Assembly (NCBI RefSeq): GCF_000421545.1
Contig: NZ_ATXF01000004.1
Span: 310,001 to 374,000, forward strand
Source: Agromyces italicus DSM 16388
GTDB taxonomy: Bacteria > Actinomycetota > Actinomycetes > Actinomycetales > Microbacteriaceae
Direction: 5' to 3'
DNA length: 64,000 nucleotides
Shown: piece after piece, positions 20,928 to 30,963 of the stretch
Numbering within the stretch: position 1 is the first letter of the stretch
How the letters are laid out: each line of letters starts with the position of its first letter
Program-made: the position numbers and the translations under genes
Notes under the pieces: generated by a model
Seen by the model: the letters and a program-made list of their open reading frames with translations, nothing else
What the model was told of the DNA's origin: nothing
Databases searched by the model: none

Positions 20928-21706
20928 AGCGCACCCCGTTCATCGCGGGCAACTGGAAGATGAACCTCGACCACCTGCAGTCGATAGCGTTCGTGCAGAA
21001 GCTCGCCTGGGCACTCGCCGACGCGAAGCACGACTTCGCCGACGCGGAGGTCGCGGTGTTCCCGCCGTACACCGATCTGCGCAGTGTGCAGACGCTGGTC
21101 GCGGCCGACTCGCTGCCGATCGGCTACGGCGCGCAGGACCTCTCGAAGCACGACTCGGGCGCCTACACCGGCGAGATCTCGGGCGCGTTCCTGAAGCAGC
21201 TCGACTGCGGCTACGTGATCATCGGCCACTCCGAGCGCCGCACGCTGCACGCCGAGACCGATGCCGACGTCAACGCGAAGGTCGTCGCCGCGCACCGCCA
21301 CGGCCTCGTGCCTGTGCTCTGCGTCGGTGAGACGGCCGAAGACCTCGAGCAACACGGCGCGAGTGCCGTGCCCGTCGCGCAGCTGCGCGCTGCGCTCGAG
21401 GGCGTCGACGCCGCGAAGGGGCTCGTCGTCGCGTACGAGCCCGTGTGGGCGATCGGCTCCGGCCAGGCGGCGACACCGGCCCAGGCCGAGCAGGTGGCCG
21501 CGGCGCTTCGCGCGGTCCTTGCGGAGATCGCGGGGGAGGAGATCGCCGCAGCCACACGGATCCTCTACGGCGGCTCGGTGAAGGCGGCGAACATCGCCTC
21601 GTTCCTCAGGGAGCCGAACGTCGACGGCGCACTCGTCGGCGGCGCGAGCCTCGATATCGACGAGTTCTCGAGCATCGTCCGCTTCAAGAAGCACGTCGGC
21701 GCGTGA
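20918..21706 (+). CDS. tpiA: Triose-phosphate isomerase
   Basis: 262 residues. Interconverts dihydroxyacetone phosphate and glyceraldehyde-3-phosphate. Active-site Asn/Lys lie in AGNWKMN, His in IIGHSERR, catalytic Glu in VAYEPVWAIGSG, and the phosphate loop in LYGGSVKAAN. The start lies inside the end of pgk with GGAGG about 7 nt upstream, which points to translational coupling. Confidence 0.97.
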   Translation: MAVKRTPFIAGNWKMNLDHLQSIAFVQKLAWALADAKHDFADAEVAVFPPYTDLRSVQTLVAADSLPIGYGAQDLSKHDSGAYTGEISGAFLKQLDCGYVIIGHSERRTLHAETDADVNAKVVAAHRHGLVPVLCVGETAEDLEQHGASAVPVAQLRAALEGVDAAKGLVVAYEPVWAIGSGQAATPAQAEQVAAALRAVLAEIAGEEIAAATRILYGGSVKAANIASFLREPNVDGALVGGASLDIDEFSSIVRFKKHVGA

Positions 21707-21711
21707 CTCGA

Positions 21712-21740
21712 TCGGGGCGGGGCGAGTCGCCCCGCCCCGA
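21712..21740 (+). terminator. GC-rich hairpin behind tpiA
   Basis: A 14-nt inverted repeat (21712-21725 with 21727-21740) of Gs and Cs follows the tpiA stop by 5 nt. In practice the loop will open to about 5 nt (GAGTC). Confidence 0.65.
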
Positions 21741-21771
21741 AGATCAGCCCGGCTGCACTCGGCTGTGCTGA

Positions 21772-21777
21772 TAGTCT
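21772..21777 (+). promoter_or_regulatory. -10 box TAGTCT of secG
   Basis: TAGTCT lies 45 nt before the secG GTG; the short leader carries GGAAAGG. Confidence 0.45.
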
Positions 21778-21822
21778 GATTGGCGGCATCGACCCCCTGC
21801 GTCGTGCCCGGAAAGGTTCACC

Positions 21823-22074
21823 GTGGAGATTCTCCAGGTCGTCCTGCAGGTGCTGCTCGGTCTCACGAGCCTCCTGCTGACGCTGCTCATCCTGCTGCAC
21901 AAGGGCCGCGGTGGCGGTCTGTCCGACATGTTCGGCGGCGGCGTCACCTCGAGCCTCGGCGCCTCCGGCGTCGCCGAGCGCAACCTGAACCGCATCACGG
22001 TGATCCTGGGGTTGATCTGGGTCACCTGCATCGTGGTGCTCGGGCTGATCACCAAGTTCGACGCCGGCATCTGA
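21823..22074 (+). CDS. secG: Preprotein translocase subunit SecG
   Basis: 83 residues with two transmembrane helices (about 3-25 and 57-78) and the conserved KGRGGGLSDMFGG loop. It is the accessory subunit of the SecYEG channel. GTG start with GGAAAGG about 7 nt upstream. rbpA follows after 12 nt, probably in the same transcript. Confidence 0.93.
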   Translation: MEILQVVLQVLLGLTSLLLTLLILLHKGRGGGLSDMFGGGVTSSLGASGVAERNLNRITVILGLIWVTCIVVLGLITKFDAGI

Positions 22075-22086
22075 CGAGGAGACGAG

Positions 22087-22452
22087 ATGGCATCAGGCAA
22101 CAGCGCCATTCGCGGCTCCCGTGTCGGGGCCGGTCCGATGGGCGAACAAGACCGGGGCTTCCACGCCGATCGGGTCGCCGTCAGCTACTGGGACGCCCAG
22201 GGCAATGAGACCGTGCGTTATTTCGCGGCGAGCCTCCCCGATGAAGAGATCCCCGCGGTCATCGACAGCCCGTCGACCGGACTTCCGGCCGGCCGCGACC
22301 GTGAGAACCCGCCGTCGGTGTCGAAGCTCGAACCCTACAAGACGCACCTCGCCTATGTGAAGGAGCGCCGCACCGAAGACGAGGCGGCCGCCCTGCTCGA
22401 CGATGCGCTCACCCAGCTTCGGGCCCGCCGCGGGCAGGCGCCGAAAGACTGA
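22087..22452 (+). CDS. rbpA: RNA polymerase-binding protein RbpA
   Basis: 121 residues. An actinobacterium-specific activator that bridges RNA polymerase and the principal sigma factor and helps open-complex formation. The visible MASGNSAIRGSRVGAGPMG opening is the family hallmark; the core includes VSYWDAQGNETVRYFA, and the C-terminal sigma-interacting helix is THLAYVKERRTEDEAAALL. GAGGAGACG precedes the ATG. The presence of RbpA supports the actinobacterial assignment. Confidence 0.95.
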   Translation: MASGNSAIRGSRVGAGPMGEQDRGFHADRVAVSYWDAQGNETVRYFAASLPDEEIPAVIDSPSTGLPAGRDRENPPSVSKLEPYKTHLAYVKERRTEDEAAALLDDALTQLRARRGQAPKD

Positions 22453-22468
22453 CCACCGGTCGCGAGAC

Positions 22469-22518
22469 CGACGACGAGAGCGGGGCGGGCCGAAAGGCCC
22501 GCCCCGCTCTCGTCGTCG
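22469..22518. terminator. Perfect 23-bp hairpin with a GAAA tetraloop between rbpA and pgl
   Basis: Arms 22469-22491 and 22496-22518 pair without mismatch around a GAAA loop. It lies between two convergent genes and should terminate both. Confidence 0.85.
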
Positions 22519-22536
22519 GCCCGTGGGCTGCGACGC

Positions 22537-23307
22537 TCAGTAGTCGCGGGCGATGAGCGCCTCGGGCACCTCGGCGGCCGCATCGCCGTCGACGAAGAAC
22601 ACGGTGCGGCGACGCCCCTTGATCCCGGCGACGGGCACCTCGTCGCGGCTCGCACCCGCGAGCGCGAGGCCCAGCGCGGAGGCCTTGTCGGCGCCGGCGA
22701 GCACCATCCACACCCGCTGCGAACTGTTGATCACCGGGCGAGTGAGACTGAGCCGCTCGGGCGGGGGCTTCGGCGATTCGCGGACTGCGATGACCGTCTG
22801 ATCGGTGACCCCGATACCCGAGCGGTGCGGGAAGAGCGAGGCGATGTGTCCGTCGGGACCGACACCGAGGAAGGTGATGTCGAACACCGGGTGCGGGAGC
22901 CCTTCGCCGGCGTGTTCGGCGAGTTCCTCCGCGTAGGCCGCTGCGGCGTCGTCGAGCGTGAGGCCCGAGTCGGACGCGGGGAACGGATGCAGGTTCGAAG
23001 TGGGAAGGTCGAGGTCGTCGAGCAGCGCGTCGTGCGACTGCCGATCATTTCGGTCGGGATGGCCCGCGGGCACCCACCGCTCATCTCCCCACCAGAAGTG
23101 GACGCGTGACCAGTCGATCGACATGCGCGCGGGCGAGGAGGCGACCGCTTCGAGCACGGCCGACCCCATCGAGCCGCCGGTGAGCACGATGTGCACGAGC
23201 GGTTGCGCGTCGAGCAGGTCGAGCGTCTTCGTGATGAACCGGGCTGCCACCGCCCCGGCGAGCGTGGCTTTGTCGGGGTGCACGAGCACCCGCCGTTCGT
23301 TCGTCAC
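22537..23307 (-). CDS. pgl: 6-phosphogluconolactonase
   Basis: 256 residues of the DevB/SOL type. Hydrolyses 6-phosphogluconolactone in the oxidative pentose-phosphate pathway. The sugar-phosphate fold motif is HIVLTGGSMGSAVL, followed by WWGDERWVPAGHPDRND and LGVGPDGHIASLFP. The GTG start overlaps the opcA stop by 4 bp (GTGA). Last gene of the minus-strand operon. Confidence 0.95.
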   Translation of the reverse strand: MTNERRVLVHPDKATLAGAVAARFITKTLDLLDAQPLVHIVLTGGSMGSAVLEAVASSPARMSIDWSRVHFWWGDERWVPAGHPDRNDRQSHDALLDDLDLPTSNLHPFPASDSGLTLDDAAAAYAEELAEHAGEGLPHPVFDITFLGVGPDGHIASLFPHRSGIGVTDQTVIAVRESPKPPPERLSLTRPVINSSQRVWMVLAGADKASALGLALAGASRDEVPVAGIKGRRRTVFFVDGDAAAEVPEALIARDY

Positions 23308-24260
23308 GCAGTGACCTCCTGGGCTCCGTCGAGGAGCGCCAGCCCCTTCGCGATCACTTCACCGTACAGCTCGTCGGGGTCGAGCCGGCGCAGCTCGTCG
23401 GCGAGGCAGTCGCGGAGACTGCGCCGCGGGAGCGCGAGATCGTGGAGCGGCTGGCCGGGCTGGCGGAGCGTCGCGATACCGGGCACGTCGCGGACGAGCT
23501 CGACCACTCCGCTCGCCCGTTCGAGTCGCACGCCGTGGATGCCGTGGGAGCCGTCTTCGACCGGGGTGAGTTCGACGCCGGTCGCGCAGCGCAGCTGAAG
23601 ACGAAGCCAAGCCCCGAGCAGCGTCGTCGACGGCGAATCGATCGCGCCGCTCACGTGCACGTTCGTGATCGACTCGTACGGCGGCTGATCGAGCACGGCG
23701 GCCAGCTGGGCGCGCCACAGGGTGAGCCGTGTCCACGCGAAATCGGCGTCGCCGGGGGTGTAGCTGTCGGCGAGAGTGTGCAGCGCAGCCTGCGGGTCGG
23801 GCTGCGCCGAGGCATCCGTGATGCGTCGTTGTGCAATGCGGCCGAGCGGCGAACGACCGGGGACTGCGGGCGCTGCCCCGGGCCACCAGGTGACGACCGG
23901 GGCATCCGGGAGCAGGAGACCCATCACGAGGCTCTCCTCGTCGCGGGCGGCATCGCCGCTCGCGCGGAGCACGATGACCTCGCTCGCGCCGGCGTCGCCG
24001 CCGACCCTGATCTCCGCGTCGACGCGGGGCGCGACGGCGGCGGTCTCGGTGCCGGGTTCGGTCGAGACGACGATGACGCGCATCGGGTGTTCACGGGACG
24101 CGTCGTTCGCCGCCTCGATCGCCTCCTCCTCCTGGCCGGGGGAGGTGGCGATGACGAGCGTGAGCACCCGGCCGAGCGCGACGACGCCGCCGTCCTCGCG
24201 GATCTTGACGAGGGCCTTCGAGACCTGGCTGGTCGTGGTGTCGGGAAGTTCGACGATCAT
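23304..24260 (-). CDS. opcA: Glucose-6-phosphate dehydrogenase assembly protein OpcA
   Basis: 318 residues, family length. OpcA is needed for full glucose-6-phosphate dehydrogenase activity in cyanobacteria and actinobacteria. The conserved C-terminal half includes DFAWTRLTLWRAQLAAVLDQ. ATG 24260 overlaps the zwf stop (ATGA) with GGAGG 7 nt upstream; the frame is open further upstream but only as a shadow of zwf. It is tightly coupled on both sides. Confidence 0.95.
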   Translation of the reverse strand: MIVELPDTTTSQVSKALVKIREDGGVVALGRVLTLVIATSPGQEEEAIEAANDASREHPMRVIVVSTEPGTETAAVAPRVDAEIRVGGDAGASEVIVLRASGDAARDEESLVMGLLLPDAPVVTWWPGAAPAVPGRSPLGRIAQRRITDASAQPDPQAALHTLADSYTPGDADFAWTRLTLWRAQLAAVLDQPPYESITNVHVSGAIDSPSTTLLGAWLRLQLRCATGVELTPVEDGSHGIHGVRLERASGVVELVRDVPGIATLRQPGQPLHDLALPRRSLRDCLADELRRLDPDELYGEVIAKGLALLDGAQEVTA

Positions 24261-25798
24261 GGGCGCCTCCAGCTCCGTCCGTCTCGTGCAAGCAGCTCGT
24301 CGGCCGAGCTCGGACCCCACGTGCCGGGGCGGTACTGCTCGGGCTGCCCTTGGGTCGCCCAGAACTCCTCGATCGGATCGAGGATCTTCCAGCTGAGCTC
24401 GACCTCCTCCTGGCGGGGGAAGAGCGGCGGGTCGCCGAGCAGCACGTCGAGGATGAGGCGTTCGTACGCCTCGGGGCTGGCCTCGGTGAAGGCGTGTCCA
24501 TAGCCGAAGTCCATGGTGACGTCGCGCACCTGCATGCCCGCCCCCGGCACCTTCGACCCGAACCTGATGGTGACGCCCTCGTCGGGCTGCACTCGGATCA
24601 CGAGTGCGTTCTGGCCCAGCTCGGACGTCTGGCTGTCGGCGAAGACCTGTTGCGGCGCTCGCTTGAAGACGATCGCGATCTCGGTGACGCGGCGACCGAG
24701 CCGCTTGCCGGCGCGGAGGTAGAAGGGCACGCCCGCCCAGCGGCGGGTGCCGATGAGGAGCTTCATGGCCGCGTAGGTCTCGGTCGTCGACTCGGGGTTC
24801 ATGCCGTCTTCGTCGAGGAAGCCGATGACCTTCTCGCCTCCCTGCCATCCGCCCGCGTACTGCCCGCGGGCGGTGCCCGTGGCGAGGTCCTCGGGCAAGC
24901 GCACGGCGGCGAGGATCTTCTCCTTCTCGGCACGCAGATCCGCTGCGTCGAACGAGATCGGCTCCTCCATCGCGGTGAGCGCGAGCAGCTGCAGCAGGTG
25001 GTTCTGGATGACGTCCCTGGCCGCGCCGATGCCGTCGTAGTAGCCGGCCCGCCCGCCGACGCCGATGTCCTCGGCCATGGTGATCTGCACGTGGTCGACG
25101 AAGTTCGCGTTCCAGATGGGCTCGTACAACTGATTGGCGAACCGCAGCGCGAGGATGTTCTGCACCGTCTCCTTGCCGAGATAGTGGTCGATGCGGAACA
25201 CCGAATCGGGCGGGAAGACGCTCGCCACGACGTCGTTGAGCTCGCGCGCCGTCTGCAGGTCGGAGCCGAAGGGCTTCTCGATGACGACGCGGCGCCACTG
25301 GCCGTCGCGCTGCTCGGTGAGACCCGAGCGCTTGAGCTGCTCGGTGACGAGCGGGAACGACTTCGGCGGGATCGACAGGTAGAACGCATGGTTGCCCATC
25401 GTTCCGCGCTGCGCGTCGAGTTCCTGGACGACGTCACGCAGGCGGTCGAACGCCGCATCGTCGTCGAAGGTGCCGGTGACGAATCGGACGCCACGTGCGA
25501 GCTGCTGCCAGACGTCCTCGCGGAATTCGGTGCGGGCGTACTGCTTCACCGAGTCGTGCACCACCTGTGCGAAGTCCTGATCGGCCCAATCGCGGCGCGC
25601 GAAGCCCACGAGCGCGAAGCCCGGGGGCAGGAGCCCCCGGTTCGCGAGATCGTAGACCGCGGGCATCAGCTTCTTGCGCGACAGGTCGCCCGTGACGCCG
25701 AAGATGATGAGGCTCGAAGGCCCCGCGATGCGATTGAGTCGGTAGTCCTTCGGTGACCGGAGCGGGTTGTGCTGCGCCGAGATCTCTGCCGAAGTCAA
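24257..25798 (-). CDS. zwf: Glucose-6-phosphate 1-dehydrogenase
   Basis: 513 residues. Oxidises glucose-6-phosphate and makes NADPH. The cofactor site is IIFGVTGDLSRKKLMPA (about 31-47); the substrate signature is FRIDHYLGKETVQN (about 200). The best start is TTG at 25798 (complement TTGACTTCGGCAGAG) with AAAGGAC about 6 nt upstream, 18 nt after the pgi stop. The TTG may lower its output relative to neighbours. Confidence 0.96.
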   Translation of the reverse strand: MTSAEISAQHNPLRSPKDYRLNRIAGPSSLIIFGVTGDLSRKKLMPAVYDLANRGLLPPGFALVGFARRDWADQDFAQVVHDSVKQYARTEFREDVWQQLARGVRFVTGTFDDDAAFDRLRDVVQELDAQRGTMGNHAFYLSIPPKSFPLVTEQLKRSGLTEQRDGQWRRVVIEKPFGSDLQTARELNDVVASVFPPDSVFRIDHYLGKETVQNILALRFANQLYEPIWNANFVDHVQITMAEDIGVGGRAGYYDGIGAARDVIQNHLLQLLALTAMEEPISFDAADLRAEKEKILAAVRLPEDLATGTARGQYAGGWQGGEKVIGFLDEDGMNPESTTETYAAMKLLIGTRRWAGVPFYLRAGKRLGRRVTEIAIVFKRAPQQVFADSQTSELGQNALVIRVQPDEGVTIRFGSKVPGAGMQVRDVTMDFGYGHAFTEASPEAYERLILDVLLGDPPLFPRQEEVELSWKILDPIEEFWATQGQPEQYRPGTWGPSSADELLARDGRSWRRP

Positions 25799-25816
25799 TT
25801 CGGGTCCTTTCGTCGG

Positions 25817-27421
25817 TCAGCCGACCGCGTCGACGAGCACCGGGATGTTCGCGGCCGGGTCGGTGAGCGTCAACGTGAGCACGGGGCGACCGTGCTCGGC
25901 GAGGACGCTCGCGTCGCCGGATGCCTGAGCCGCGATGAGTTCGCCGAAGGTGAACGGGCGCTCGGGGATGGCGAGGTCGGAGGCCGGCGCCTGCGTGATC
26001 TGGAGGAATACGCCCACCGCGGGACCGCCCTTGTGGAACTGACCGGTCGAGTGGAGGAACCTGGGCCCCCAGCCGAAGGTGACCGGTCGCCCGGCGCGTG
26101 CCGCGAGGAGCTCGCGCAGTCTCGCCAGCTCGGGGTGCGCGACGCGGTCGACGTAGGCCTGCACCGAGAGGTACCCGTTCGCCGGGAGCTCTTCGAGGAG
26201 CACCTCGATCGCCGAGACCAGGTCGCTCGACGCGCCGATGACCTCGGGCGTTCCGCGGACCTCGATGCCGTCGGCCACGAAGGCGGCGGGCTCGGGCGCC
26301 GGGCGTGCATCGAGCAGGCCGCGCGCGGCGATCTTCGCCGACTCGACGTCGGGCTGATCGAAGGGATTGATGCCGAGGAGGCGACCCGCGACGACCGTCG
26401 CGTACTCCCAGACGAGCAGCTGTGCGCCGAGCGTGCCGGAGACGAGGATGTCGTTCGAGTCGTCGCGACGGAAGAGCTCCTCGCCCGCGTCGTCGACGAG
26501 GCGCACGAGTTGCAGATCGGACAGCGCCTCGCCGAGCTCGGGGGCGGTGGTCTCGAGCACGACCGGCAGGATGCCCGTGCCCTCTTTGCCCGTCGATTCG
26601 GCGATGAGCTGCTCGGCCCAGTCCGCGAAGCCCACGATGTGGGTGCCGTCGGCGATGATGCCGAGCTTGTCGCGAAGCGGCGCAGTCGCGGCGATCGCGG
26701 CGCCGAGGACGAGGCCCGGATTCTCTTCCGTGTCGATGGCGAGCGTGAGCTCGATCGTCTCGGCCTCGTCGAGGATCTCGGCGATGTCGACGCCGGCGAG
26801 GCCCGAGGGCACGAGACCGAACGCGGTGAGGGCGGAGTAGCGGCCGCCGACGTTCGGGTCGGCGTTGAACACGCGGTACCCGGCGGCGCGCGCCGACCCG
26901 TCGAGCGGCGAGCCGGGATCGGTGACGACGACGATGCGCGAGGCGGGGTCGATGCCCGCGTCGCGGAAGGCCTGCTCGTAGGCCCGGCGCTGGCTGTCGG
27001 TCTCGACGGTCGAACCCGACTTCGAGGAGATCACGAGCGCGGTCGTGGCCAGACGGTCGGAGAGGGCGGCGCGCACCTGTCCGGGCTCGGTCGAGTCGAG
27101 CACCGTGAGATCGACCCGTGCGGTGCGGGTGATGACCTCGGGGGCGAGCGAGGAGCCGCCCATTCCGCCGAGCACGATGTGGTCGACCCCGGCGGTCTCG
27201 AGTTCGACGCGGAGCGCTTCGATCTCGGCGACGAGGGGGCGCGAGATCGCGACCGCCTCCGTCCAGCCGAGTCGCTTCGCGGCCTCCTCTTCGGCGGCCG
27301 GGCCCCAGAGGGCCGGGTCCTGCCCGGTGATGCCGCTGGCGACGAGGTCGGCGACCAGCCCGGGGACGGTGCGGCGCACCGCGTCGGCGGAGGCGCCGCC
27401 GACCGAGATGCGGAAGCTCAT
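25817..27421 (-). CDS. pgi: Glucose-6-phosphate isomerase
   Basis: 534 residues. Interconverts glucose-6-phosphate and fructose-6-phosphate. [17 protein letters not shown] and [13 protein letters not shown] bind the phosphate; the second signature is around [18 protein letters not shown], with the C-terminal [21 protein letters not shown] 27421 overlaps the tal stop by 4 bp. A long open frame continues upstream through tal but is Arg-rich and not real. Confidence 0.95.
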   Translation of the reverse strand: MSFRISVGGASADAVRRTVPGLVADLVASGITGQDPALWGPAAEEEAAKRLGWTEAVAISRPLVAEIEALRVELETAGVDHIVLGGMGGSSLAPEVITRTARVDLTVLDSTEPGQVRAALSDRLATTALVISSKSGSTVETDSQRRAYEQAFRDAGIDPASRIVVVTDPGSPLDGSARAAGYRVFNADPNVGGRYSALTAFGLVPSGLAGVDIAEILDEAETIELTLAIDTEENPGLVLGAAIAATAPLRDKLGIIADGTHIVGFADWAEQLIAESTGKEGTGILPVVLETTAPELGEALSDLQLVRLVDDAGEELFRRDDSNDILVSGTLGAQLLVWEYATVVAGRLLGINPFDQPDVESAKIAARGLLDARPAPEPAAFVADGIEVRGTPEVIGASSDLVSAIEVLLEELPANGYLSVQAYVDRVAHPELARLRELLAARAGRPVTFGWGPRFLHSTGQFHKGGPAVGVFLQITQAPASDLAIPERPFTFGELIAAQASGDASVLAEHGRPVLTLTLTDPAANIPVLVDAVG

Positions 27422-28527
27422 CGTGCGGCCTCCAGCGCGATGCGCACGCTGTCGAGGAGCTCGCCCCATGACACGATGAACTTGTCGACACCCTCGTTCT
27501 CGAGGAGGAGGGTGACGTCGTCGTAGTCGACGCCGACGGAGGCGAGCGCATCGAGCACCGAGCCTGCGGCGGCATACGCGGCGGTCACGGTGTCGCCCTC
27601 GATCACGCCGTGGTCGAAGGTCGCCTCGAGTGTCTTCTCGGGCATCGTGTTGACGACGCCCTCGGCGACGAGCTCGGTGACGTAGAGCGTGTCGGGCAGC
27701 GCAGGGTCCTTCACACCGGTCGAGGCCCACAGGGGACGCTGCTTGTTCGCGCCGGCGGCGAGGAGCGCTGCGGCCCGCTCGCCCGCGAACTGCTGCTCGA
27801 AGAGCTCGTAGGCCAGGCGTGCGTTCGCGACGCCGGCCTTGTTCTTCAGCGCGAGCGCCGCATCGGTGCCGATCGCCGTCAGGCGCTTGTCGATCTCGGT
27901 GTCGACGCGCGAGACGAAGAACGACGCGACCGAGTGGATCGTCGACAGGTCGTGGCCGGCGGCCTGCGCCTGCTCGAGGCCCGAGAGGTAGGCGTCGATG
28001 ACCTCGCGGTAGCGGTCGAGGCTGAAGATGAGGGTCACGTTCACGCTGATGCCTGCGCCGATCGTGGCGGTGATCGCCTCGAGGCCCTCGGCGGTGGCGG
28101 GGATCTTGATCATCGCGTTGGGGCGGTCGACCTTGGCCCAGAGGGCCTTCGCCTCGGCGATGGTGCCTGCGGTGTCGCGGGCGAGGCCGGGAGCGACCTC
28201 GATCGACACGCGGCCGTCGTACCCGTGCGAGCGGTCGTAGACCTCGCGGAACACGTCGGCGGCGTCGCGGACGTCGTCGGTCGTGATCTCGAAGACCGCG
28301 GTGTCGACGTCGGCGCCTGCGGCGGCGAGCGAGTGGAGCTGCTCGGCGTAGCCGTCGCCCTTCGCGAGCGCTCCGGCGAAGATCGTCGGGTTCGTGGTCA
28401 CGCCGACGACATCGCGTTCGGCGATGAGGCGGGCGAGGTCGCCCGAGGCGATGCGCTCGCGCGAAAGGTCGTCGAGCCAGATGCTGACGCCGGCCTCGGA
28501 GAGGGCGGCGGTGGGGGAGGTGGTCAT
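27418..28527 (-). CDS. tal: Transaldolase
   Basis: 369 residues. Moves a dihydroxyacetone unit in the non-oxidative pentose-phosphate pathway. The Schiff-base lysine lies in [11 protein letters not shown]; the signature [12 protein letters not shown] is near residue 45. AGGAGAC precedes the ATG. The length is that of the actinobacterial class. It lies 24 nt after tkt. Confidence 0.96.
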   Translation of the reverse strand: MTTSPTAALSEAGVSIWLDDLSRERIASGDLARLIAERDVVGVTTNPTIFAGALAKGDGYAEQLHSLAAAGADVDTAVFEITTDDVRDAADVFREVYDRSHGYDGRVSIEVAPGLARDTAGTIAEAKALWAKVDRPNAMIKIPATAEGLEAITATIGAGISVNVTLIFSLDRYREVIDAYLSGLEQAQAAGHDLSTIHSVASFFVSRVDTEIDKRLTAIGTDAALALKNKAGVANARLAYELFEQQFAGERAAALLAAGANKQRPLWASTGVKDPALPDTLYVTELVAEGVVNTMPEKTLEATFDHGVIEGDTVTAAYAAAGSVLDALASVGVDYDDVTLLLENEGVDKFIVSWGELLDSVRIALEAAR

Positions 28528-28551
28528 GGGGATGTCTCCTTCGTGCTGGCG

Positions 28552-30645
28552 TCAGGCCGACGCGAGCGATTCCTTCGCGGCGGCGATGACGGCCTCGGCC
28601 GTGATGCCGAACTCGCGGAACAGGGTCTTGTAGTCGGCGGACGCGCCGAAGTGCTCGATCGACACGGCGCGACCCCGGTTGCCGAGGTAGCGCTGCCACG
28701 ACAGTGCGACTCCGGCTTCGACGGAGACACGTGCGGTGACGGCCGCGGGCAGCACCTGCTCGCGGTATTCGGCCGACTGCGACTCGAACCATTCGAGGCT
28801 CGGCGCCGACACGACGCGCGCACCGATGCCCTCCGCGGCGAGCGCCGCCCGGGCGGCGAGGGCGAGCTGCACCTCGGAACCGGTCGCGATGAGGATGACT
28901 TCGGGCGTGCCCGAGGCGGCCTCGGCGAGCACGTAGGCGCCCTTCGCCACGTTGGCGGCGCTCGCGAGCGTGTCGCCGGATGCCGCGCCGTCGCCCCGCT
29001 CGAACACCGGGATGTTCTGGCGGGTCAGCGCGATGCCCGCCGGGGCATCCTGCTGCTTCAGGATCTCGAGCCAGGCGTAGGCGACCTCGTTCGCATCGGC
29101 GGGCCGCACCACCGTGAGGCCCGGGATCGCGCGGAGTGTTGCGAGCTGCTCGACCGGCTGGTGGGTCGGGCCGTCCTCGCCGAGTGCCACGGAATCGTGG
29201 GTCCACACGAAGATCGAGGGCACCTTCATGAGTGCCGCGAGACGCACCGCGGGGCGCATGTAGTCGCTGAAGATGAGGAACGTGCCGCCGAACGCGCGTG
29301 TGGGGCCGTGCAGCACGATGCCGTTGACGATCGCGCCCATCGCGTGCTCGCGGATGCCGAAGTGGAGTACTCGACCGTAGGGGTTGCCCGAGAACTCGTG
29401 GGTCGACCACTCCTCGGGGATGAACGACGGGGCGCCGTTGATCGTGGTGAGGTTCGACTCGGCGAGGTCGGCCGAGCCGCCCCAGAGTTCGGGGAGTACT
29501 CCGGCGAGGGCGTTGATGACCTTGCCGGAGGCCGCGCGCGTCGACAGTTCGGTGCCGCCTTCGAAGACGGGGAGCGCCTGCTCGACGTCGGCCGGGAGTT
29601 CGCCCGCCTCGAGACGATCGAGGAGTGCCTTGCGCTCGGGATTGGCCGCTGCCCACGCGTCGAACGCGAGCTGCCACTCGGCGTGCGCCGCCGCACCGCG
29701 CTCGCCCGCTGCGCGGGTGTGGGTGATGACGTCGTCGGCGACGACGAAGTTCTGCTCGGGGTCGAAACCGAGTACCTCCTTCGTGGCGGCGAGCTCGGCC
29801 GCCCCGAGGGCGGAGCCGTGGATCTTGCCCGAGTTCTGCTTGCCGGGGCTCGGCCAGCCGATGATCGTCTTCAGGATGATGATCGAGGGCCTCGCCTGCT
29901 CGCCCTTCGCAGCCTCGACGGCGGCGTGGAGTTCGGCGACGTCCTCGACGTACTCGCCCGTCTTCTTCCAGTCGACGGTCTGCACGTGCCAGCCGTAGGA
30001 CTCGTAGCGCTTCGCCACGTCTTCGGTGAAGGCGATGTCGGTGTCGTCCTCGATCGAGATCTGGTTCGAGTCGTAGATGACGACGAGGTTGCCGAGCTGC
30101 TGGTGGCCCGCGAGCGAGGACGCCTCACTGGTGACGCCCTCCTGGAGGTCGCCGTCGCCGGCGATGACGTAGACGAAGTGGTCGAAGGGGCTCTCCCCGG
30201 CCGGGGCCTCGGGGTCGAAGAGCCCGCGCTCGTACCGTGCCGCGTACGCGAAGCCGACGGCGGAGGCGAGGCCCTGGCCGAGCGGACCCGTGGTGATCTC
30301 GACGCCGTCGGTGTGCCCGTACTCGGGGTGGCCCGGGGTCTTCGAGCCCCAGGTGCGCAGCGACTCGAGGTCGGCGAGCTCGAGGCCGTCGCCCGCGAGG
30401 TAGAGCTGGATGTACTGGGTGAGCGACGAGTGGCCGGCGGACAGGATGAACCGGTCGCGGCCGAGCCAGGCGTGGTCGGCGGGATCGCGGCGCATCACCT
30501 TCTGGAAGAGGAGATAGGCGGCAGGGGCGAGGCTCATCGCCGTTCCGGGGTGGCCGTTGCCGACCTTCTCGACGGCGTCGGCCGCGAGCACCCGTGCGGT
30601 GTCGACCGCTCGATCGTCGATGGGATCCCAGTGCAGTGTTGCCAC
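28552..30645 (-). CDS. tkt: Transketolase
   Basis: 697 residues, normal length. Thiamine-diphosphate enzyme. [20 protein letters not shown] and [12 protein letters not shown] are at the N-terminus, the TPP motif [13 protein letters not shown] near 155, and the catalytic Glu region [11 protein letters not shown] near 420. GTG 30645 gives the conserved opening [24 protein letters not shown]. An in-frame TTG at 30789 would add 48 residues and is judged unlikely. First gene of the tkt-tal-pgi-zwf-opcA-pgl operon. Confidence 0.96.
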   Translation of the reverse strand: MATLHWDPIDDRAVDTARVLAADAVEKVGNGHPGTAMSLAPAAYLLFQKVMRRDPADHAWLGRDRFILSAGHSSLTQYIQLYLAGDGLELADLESLRTWGSKTPGHPEYGHTDGVEITTGPLGQGLASAVGFAYAARYERGLFDPEAPAGESPFDHFVYVIAGDGDLQEGVTSEASSLAGHQQLGNLVVIYDSNQISIEDDTDIAFTEDVAKRYESYGWHVQTVDWKKTGEYVEDVAELHAAVEAAKGEQARPSIIILKTIIGWPSPGKQNSGKIHGSALGAAELAATKEVLGFDPEQNFVVADDVITHTRAAGERGAAAHAEWQLAFDAWAAANPERKALLDRLEAGELPADVEQALPVFEGGTELSTRAASGKVINALAGVLPELWGGSADLAESNLTTINGAPSFIPEEWSTHEFSGNPYGRVLHFGIREHAMGAIVNGIVLHGPTRAFGGTFLIFSDYMRPAVRLAALMKVPSIFVWTHDSVALGEDGPTHQPVEQLATLRAIPGLTVVRPADANEVAYAWLEILKQQDAPAGIALTRQNIPVFERGDGAASGDTLASAANVAKGAYVLAEAASGTPEVILIATGSEVQLALAARAALAAEGIGARVVSAPSLEWFESQSAEYREQVLPAAVTARVSVEAGVALSWQRYLGNRGRAVSIEHFGASADYKTLFREFGITAEAVIAAAKESLASA

Positions 30646-30794
30646 GAGGTGCAGTTCCTTCCGTTCGTGACGGCGACGGGAACCGATCGGCCCCGACCCG
30701 CCGAGGACGTTGCGGCGCGGTATCGCCGGGCGTGCGACCCGGGGGATTGCCGTGAGGGGGAATCGTGGATCGAGCAGCCAAGCGCGCAATCCTC

Positions 30795-30800
30795 AGTATA
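30795..30800 (-). promoter_or_regulatory. -10 box TATACT of the tkt operon
   Basis: TATACT on the minus strand would start transcription near 30788 and leave a leader of about 140 nt before tkt. A weak -35 (GTCATC) lies 17 nt upstream. Confidence 0.45.
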
Positions 30801-30900
30801 TGGACTTCGTGACGCGCGATGACGGGGAATGACTCACACTCGAACACCCCGCGTGTGAGGTGCTGCGCCGCCGCCGGATGGCGTCGGACGCGGCATGCCC

Positions 30901-30906
30901 TAGAAT
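30901..30906 (+). promoter_or_regulatory. -10 box TAGAAT of ctaB
   Basis: TAGAAT would start transcription near 30913, giving a 50-nt leader that ends in AAGAGGA before ATG 30964. Confidence 0.5.
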
Positions 30907-30963
30907 CGTGGAGAGGCGGCGCGGGGCCCGGCGATGGTCCGCGCGCGTTTCGGAAGAGGAACG

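Larger units (their letters stand above)
30646..30963. other. Divergent tkt/ctaB control region
   Basis: 318 bp. It holds the tkt -10 box (30795-30800), the ctaB -10 box (30901-30906) and both leaders. I see no convincing operator dyad and no separate gene. Confidence 0.5.

Noticed and set aside
30646..30789. 48-residue N-terminal extension of transketolase from a TTG next to the tkt -10 box
   Set aside because: The extension is Arg/Pro-rich and not family-like; the GTG at 30645 gives the conserved N-terminus.
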